A DNA stretch of 64,000 nt, taken from contig CAZVXF010000002.1 of assembly GCA_964630875.1 (NCBI GenBank), positions 36,378 to 100,377 of the forward strand, read 5' to 3'. Source of the stretch: DAIDHZ01 sp035480255 (GTDB lineage: Bacteria; Chlamydiota; Chlamydiia; Chlamydiales; SM23-39). Positions 60,025-64,000 of this stretch are shown here, piece by piece. How positions within the stretch are numbered: the first letter of the stretch is position 1; each line of letters opens with the position of its first letter. The position numbers and the translations under genes were made by a program. The notes beneath the pieces are model-generated. The model ran no database searches. It was not told the DNA's origin and saw only the letters and a program-made list of their open reading frames with translations.

Positions 60025-62082
60025 GTGGGTATTCAAGACGTTCAAAAAAATTCTGAGATCCTGTTAAAAGGCCTTCTTCTTCATGCAAATGGAAAAGAAA
60101 AGGCTCTTAAAGCGCTGGAGGTCATGCACTTAACTCGTTTTACAGATGATAAAATGGGAAAATTAGTGCGTCAGAATAAGGGAGGAACGTTTCATTTAGG
60201 GGTTTCGGGCCATGAAATGATTGGAGCGATTGCCGCGCTTTCATTCATTCCAGGTAAAGATTGGGCATTGCCTTACTACCGTGACCGTGCATTTGCAATT
60301 GGTTTAGGGTGTTCATTGGAGGATATCCTTGCTGCGTTTTTGGCGCGAGATATTGAGAACCATTCAGGCGGCCGCATGATGCCGGAACACTTTTCTCAAA
60401 AAAATCTTCGCATTCCCTGCCAGTCAAGTGTGGTGGGCTCTCAGTTCTTACACGCAGTGGGCGTTGCAAAATCGGCCGTTTTGCGTGGCGAAAACGAAGT
60501 CGTATACGTCTCTGGTGGTGATGGATCGACATCGCAGGGAGATTTTCATGAGATGTTGAATTTTGCGTGTTTACACAAGCTTCCTCTCGTCGTTGTCATT
60601 CAGGACAATGGCTGGGCGATTTCAGTTCCGGTCGAAGATCAAACGGCAGGAAAGACAATTGCCAAAATGGCTCGGGGTTATGAGGGTCTGCAAGTTCTGG
60701 AATTCGATGGTTGTGACTATGAAGCGACCTCAGATGCCATGTCAAAAGCTGTGTTTAAAGCAAGAATGGGACTGGGTCCTAGTTTAGTTGTGGCAAAAGT
60801 TCCTCGAATTGCCGCTCATAGTAGCAGTGATGATCCAAAAAAATACAAAAGCGATGAGTGCGTTGCGGAAGAACTCGCAAAAGATCCGATAACACGCTTT
60901 GAAAAGCACTTAGTTGAGAATGGATATTTAACGCCTCAAGAGCTTGAAGAGAAAAGAGCCGAGGCATTTGCAAAAGTAGAAGCGGCAGCGATCGTTGCCG
61001 ATCAAATCCCATTTCCTCCTAGAAAAGAAGCAGCAGAGAATGTATTTCTTCCTGTTCAAGTAGAAAGTGCTCCTGCGAAGACATGTGGCGAATCGATTGT
61101 GATCATGGATGCACTCAATCATGCCATTGCAGAAGAGATGGAAAGAGATCCCGGTGTCATTGTGTTTGGTCAAGATGTAGCTGGAGGAAAGGGTGGCGTT
61201 TTTGGGATCACACGGACATTGACAGATCGCTTCGGAAAAAACCGCTGCTTTAACACTCCTCTTGCAGAATCCACAATTGTTGGTCTTGCAATCGGTCTAT
61301 CCTTTGATGGATTTCATAAACCTGTTGCTGAAATCCAATTTGCTGACTACTCCTGGACAGGGATGAATCAACTATTTAATGAGTTATCCAGCATTCACTA
61401 TCGCTCAAAAGGCCAGTGGAATTGCCCCGTCGTGATTCGTATGCCATATGGTGGGTATATTCAAGGTGGTCCCTATCATTCACAAAGCATTGAGGCATTC
61501 CTATCCCATTGCCCAGGTCTCAAAGTAGTCATCCCAAGCAATGCCGCCGATGCAAAGAGAATGCTAAAATCAGCCATTCGCGATCCAAATCCAGTCATTT
61601 TCTTAGAACATAAAGCGCTTTATCGCCAGCGTCTATTCTGCGCACGGCCTGAAACAGGTCCAAATGAGCTCTTGCCTCTAGGCGTTGCAGAAATTGTCCG
61701 TTCTGGAACTGATCTTACTTTTGTCGGCTGGGGAATGACCGTCCTGATGGGTGTTGAAGCCGCAGATCTCCTTGCAAAAGAAGGGATTTCGGTTGAAGTG
61801 ATCGATTTAAGAACTCTTGTTCCTCTTGATTTTGAAACAGTCCTTGCTTCGATCAAGAAGACGGGGAAGCTTCTCATTGCACATGAAGCTGCTCGCAATT
61901 GTGGCTTTGGTGCTGAACTTGCAGCACGCGCGTCCGAAGAGGCATTCCACTATCTCGATGCGCCCATTCAGCGCGTTACAGGAAAAGATTGTCCAGTTCC
62001 TTATTGCAAAGATCTCGAAGAAGAGGTCCTTCCTCAGAAAAAGGATATCGAGAATGCGCTTCGTCAATTAGCCGGTTATTAG
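60025..62082 (+). CDS. Pyruvate/branched-chain 2-oxoacid dehydrogenase E1, fused alpha and beta subunits
   Basis: 685 aa from a GTG at 60025. The N-terminal E1-alpha half (about 1-335) has the thiamine-diphosphate motif GDGSTSQGDFHEMLNF...DNGWAIS and YYRDRAF. The C-terminal E1-beta half (about 355-685) has NHAIAEEMERDPGVIVFGQDVAGGKGG-type start, PLAESTIVGLAIG and PYGGYIQGGPYHSQS. The alpha-beta fusion is the arrangement of Chlamydia CT340. It feeds acetyl-CoA or branched-chain acyl-CoA formation together with E2 and E3, which are not in this window. Pyruvate versus branched-chain substrate cannot be decided here. Confidence 0.93.
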   Translation: MGIQDVQKNSEILLKGLLLHANGKEKALKALEVMHLTRFTDDKMGKLVRQNKGGTFHLGVSGHEMIGAIAALSFIPGKDWALPYYRDRAFAIGLGCSLEDILAAFLARDIENHSGGRMMPEHFSQKNLRIPCQSSVVGSQFLHAVGVAKSAVLRGENEVVYVSGGDGSTSQGDFHEMLNFACLHKLPLVVVIQDNGWAISVPVEDQTAGKTIAKMARGYEGLQVLEFDGCDYEATSDAMSKAVFKARMGLGPSLVVAKVPRIAAHSSSDDPKKYKSDECVAEELAKDPITRFEKHLVENGYLTPQELEEKRAEAFAKVEAAAIVADQIPFPPRKEAAENVFLPVQVESAPAKTCGESIVIMDALNHAIAEEMERDPGVIVFGQDVAGGKGGVFGITRTLTDRFGKNRCFNTPLAESTIVGLAIGLSFDGFHKPVAEIQFADYSWTGMNQLFNELSSIHYRSKGQWNCPVVIRMPYGGYIQGGPYHSQSIEAFLSHCPGLKVVIPSNAADAKRMLKSAIRDPNPVIFLEHKALYRQRLFCARPETGPNELLPLGVAEIVRSGTDLTFVGWGMTVLMGVEAADLLAKEGISVEVIDLRTLVPLDFETVLASIKKTGKLLIAHEAARNCGFGAELAARASEEAFHYLDAPIQRVTGKDCPVPYCKDLEEEVLPQKKDIENALRQLAGY

Positions 62083-62084
62083 TA

Positions 62085-63905
62085 TTATTTTCTGGCTCGA
62101 AGTGCGTTTAAGATGACTGAAACGTCGATGAGTTCTTGAAGTGTAGCTCCAATTGGAGGAGAGATGATTCCAAAAATGGCCACACACATCAGAATAAAAC
62201 TTAAGCCTATCCCGATAAAAATGCTTTGTTTAGCGATTTTTAGCATATGTTTTCCGAGGGTAATCACTTCGGCAACTTTTGAAAGGTCGTCCACAAGAAG
62301 AACGATATCTGCTGATTCAGCTGAGATAGCTGTTCCATGCGCGCCCATGGCAATACCAACCGTTGCTGTCGCAAGAGCTGGCGCATCATTGATTCCATCT
62401 CCCACCATTGTTACGTGAGAGAATTTGTTCTTATAATCACGAACAAGATCTGCTTTTTGTTCCGGAAGAATTTGTGCTTCCACATGTTCAATCCCCACTT
62501 TTGCAGCAATAGCATGAGCGCTTTTTTCATTGTCTCCGGTGAGCATGATCACCTCTTTGACTCCCAAATCGGATAAGTGTTTCATCAAATCATGCGCTTC
62601 TGGGCGAATTTGATCGCTGAGAACAATAAAACCTTCCATTTTCCGATTGATACTGACAAACACGAGTAATCGATCTTCGTATGAAGAGGGAGTGTGTTCA
62701 AATGGGCCGATTTGCTGTTCTGTAAAAATTTGAGAACCCACTAAAAGTTGCGTATTTTCAATCTGACCTGAGATCCCTTGTCCAGGTATTTCTTGAACTT
62801 CTTGCGCGAAAATCAGTTCGATATTTTCTTCTTTTGCTTTTTTGACAATTGCAGTCGCAATTGAGTGTGTTGAAAATTGTTCAAGACTTGCAGCTTTTGT
62901 GAGGATCTCTTTTTCTGTTTTGTTGCCAGAAGTCACGACTTTTTCGACAACAGGAGTTCCATAGGTAATGGTTCCTGTTTTGTCAAAAAAAACAATTTCA
63001 GTCGATGCGATCTGCTCAATGGACGCTCCTCCTTTAATGATGATGTTGGAATCTGCTGCTTTATTGATCCCACAGATTACGGCAAGTGGAGTTGCTAAAA
63101 TCAGAGGACAAGGAGTTGCGACAACCAGCACTGCCAAAAATGTGGCCATTTCTTGTGTCAGAAAGTAGCCCACCAATGCCATTGCGATCGCAAGTGGCGT
63201 AAAAAAAATGGCATAACGGTCGGCAAGTCTTTGTATCGGGGCTTTTTCTTCTTGGGCAATCTTGACCATTCGTACGATTTTTGCGTACTGGCTTTCCTGA
63301 CTTAAACGGTCTGCGTGAATTGTGATGATTCCACTCTTAGCGACACTGCCGCTCATGACTTTATCGCCAATTTTTTTACTCTTTGAGATCGGTTCTCCCG
63401 TGAGAGCCGATTCATCAATGTCTGCGACTCCTTCTGTAATCGTTCCATCAACAGGCACCAAGTCCCCAGGTCGAACGACTAAAAGATCATGGATTTGAAC
63501 ATTTTCAACTGGAATTTCTTCTAACTGACTATCCTTTTTTCGGCGTGCGCTTTTAGGCGCTCTTTGAAGTAATGCAGTCAAAGAAGATGTTGCGCGTCTC
63601 ATGCCATAGCCTTCGATGGCTTCTCCTCCTGATTGCATCAAAACGACAATCGCTCCTGCAAAAAATTGCCCAGAGAACATGGCCGTAAGAATGGCAAGCA
63701 TAGCAATAATGTCCGAAGCAAATTGACCTCGAAACATTCCTTTCGTTGTCTGATAAACAATCGGAGTTCCTCCGACAATCAATGTGATGAGCCAAATCCA
63801 TTCGCTATAAAGTTTTTGATTCAGGGTGAAATAGAGAATGCCTCCGAATAGAAGGCCGCTTAAAGCAAATACAGGGATGGGATAGCGCTTGAAAAATGAT
63901 CGCAT
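62085..63905 (-). CDS. P1B-type metal ATPase with TPC motif
   Basis: 606 aa. No N-terminal HMA domain. The metal-transport helix carries ATPCPLILATP with Thr-Pro-Cys at 264-266 in place of the usual CPC. The phosphorylation site DKTGTIT is at 308-314, the TGEP actuator loop at about 169-172, and GDGINDAPALATATVGIAMG in the hinge. The last helix ends LQELIDVSVILNALRARK, as in Zn/Cd-type pumps. TPC pumps are a poorly characterised P1B group, so the metal is uncertain. It is convergent with the PDH gene (2-bp gap). The third P-type ATPase in 14 kb. 63906-64000 shows only an inverted repeat, TCGCGT/ACGCGA. Confidence 0.92.
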   Translation of the reverse strand: MRSFFKRYPIPVFALSGLLFGGILYFTLNQKLYSEWIWLITLIVGGTPIVYQTTKGMFRGQFASDIIAMLAILTAMFSGQFFAGAIVVLMQSGGEAIEGYGMRRATSSLTALLQRAPKSARRKKDSQLEEIPVENVQIHDLLVVRPGDLVPVDGTITEGVADIDESALTGEPISKSKKIGDKVMSGSVAKSGIITIHADRLSQESQYAKIVRMVKIAQEEKAPIQRLADRYAIFFTPLAIAMALVGYFLTQEMATFLAVLVVATPCPLILATPLAVICGINKAADSNIIIKGGASIEQIASTEIVFFDKTGTITYGTPVVEKVVTSGNKTEKEILTKAASLEQFSTHSIATAIVKKAKEENIELIFAQEVQEIPGQGISGQIENTQLLVGSQIFTEQQIGPFEHTPSSYEDRLLVFVSINRKMEGFIVLSDQIRPEAHDLMKHLSDLGVKEVIMLTGDNEKSAHAIAAKVGIEHVEAQILPEQKADLVRDYKNKFSHVTMVGDGINDAPALATATVGIAMGAHGTAISAESADIVLLVDDLSKVAEVITLGKHMLKIAKQSIFIGIGLSFILMCVAIFGIISPPIGATLQELIDVSVILNALRARK

Positions 63906-64000
63906 TTTCTATAAATAATATTTATAGAATCAAATATCTAGAACATTGTAAACAACTCTCGCGTAAACGCGAAAGCTTTATCGTCCGTTTATAGCGGCGA

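Overview
This is a window from an AT-rich chromosome of a member of the Chlamydiae, most likely an environmental (amoeba- or arthropod-associated) lineage rather than a Chlamydia species. The call rests on conserved chlamydial gene blocks, remembered here by their C. trachomatis numbers: the type III secretion (T3SS) cluster CT663-CT669; tig-clpP-clpX (CT707-705); mfd-alaS-tkt (CT748-750); CT296-rnc-radA (CT296-298); sod-accD-dut-ptsN-ptsN2 (CT294-290); a P1B ATPase with serS (CT727/CT729); and a fused pyruvate dehydrogenase E1 alpha-beta (CT340). MOMP-like outer membrane proteins and many lineage-specific Ser/Thr/Asn-rich ORFs point to the environmental families. The exact genus cannot be fixed from sequence alone.

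Layout. 1-12.1 kb (all minus strand): an effector-like partial gene, the T3SS basal body, ATPase and needle cluster, then two further transcription units (6.3-9.8 kb and 9.9-12.15 kb) of unrecognised proteins that look like a T3SS translocon or export locus. Both units start from promoters sharing one conserved box. 12.4-16 kb: tRNA-Gly, tig, clpP, clpX and a small protein. 16.2-19.8 kb: a TPR protein and a MORN-repeat protein broken by two 100-N assembly gaps; its C-terminus carries a candidate Ulp1-like (CE clan) cysteine protease. 19.9-34.7 kb: mfd, alaS and tkt, with five unrecognised or effector-like genes (two GNAT-like) and a small DUF1328-type membrane protein inserted between them. 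A membrane-anchored kinase-like protein follows. 34.8-43.9 kb: asnB, an exported protein, an aromatic amino acid permease, a CT296-like protein, rnc, radA, a MOMP-like porin and a secreted papain-like hydrolase candidate. 43.9-47.2 kb: sod, accD, dut and two ptsN genes. 47.2-50.2 kb: an accessory patch with a DUF234-type AAA ATPase and small proteins, bracketed by a dispersed palindromic repeat. 50.3-58 kb: a Mg-type and a P1B-4 P-type ATPase, a VIT1/CCC1-like protein, an M18 aminopeptidase and serS. 58.2-63.9 kb: an AT-hook protein, a hypothetical, fused PDH E1 and a third (TPC-type) metal P-type ATPase.

How it fits together. Housekeeping blocks keep chlamydial order. Host-interaction candidates (Ser/Thr-rich N-termini, eukaryote-like repeats, acetyltransferase or protease folds) are inserted between the blocks and probably use the T3SS encoded at the left. 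Metal handling is concentrated at the right: three P-type ATPases and a VIT-like protein here, with an Mn-type SOD further left.

Limits. Family assignments come from recognised motifs and remembered synteny; no database search was possible. Several gene starts were moved from the longest ORF to a start supported by a ribosome-binding site, signal peptide or promoter position.
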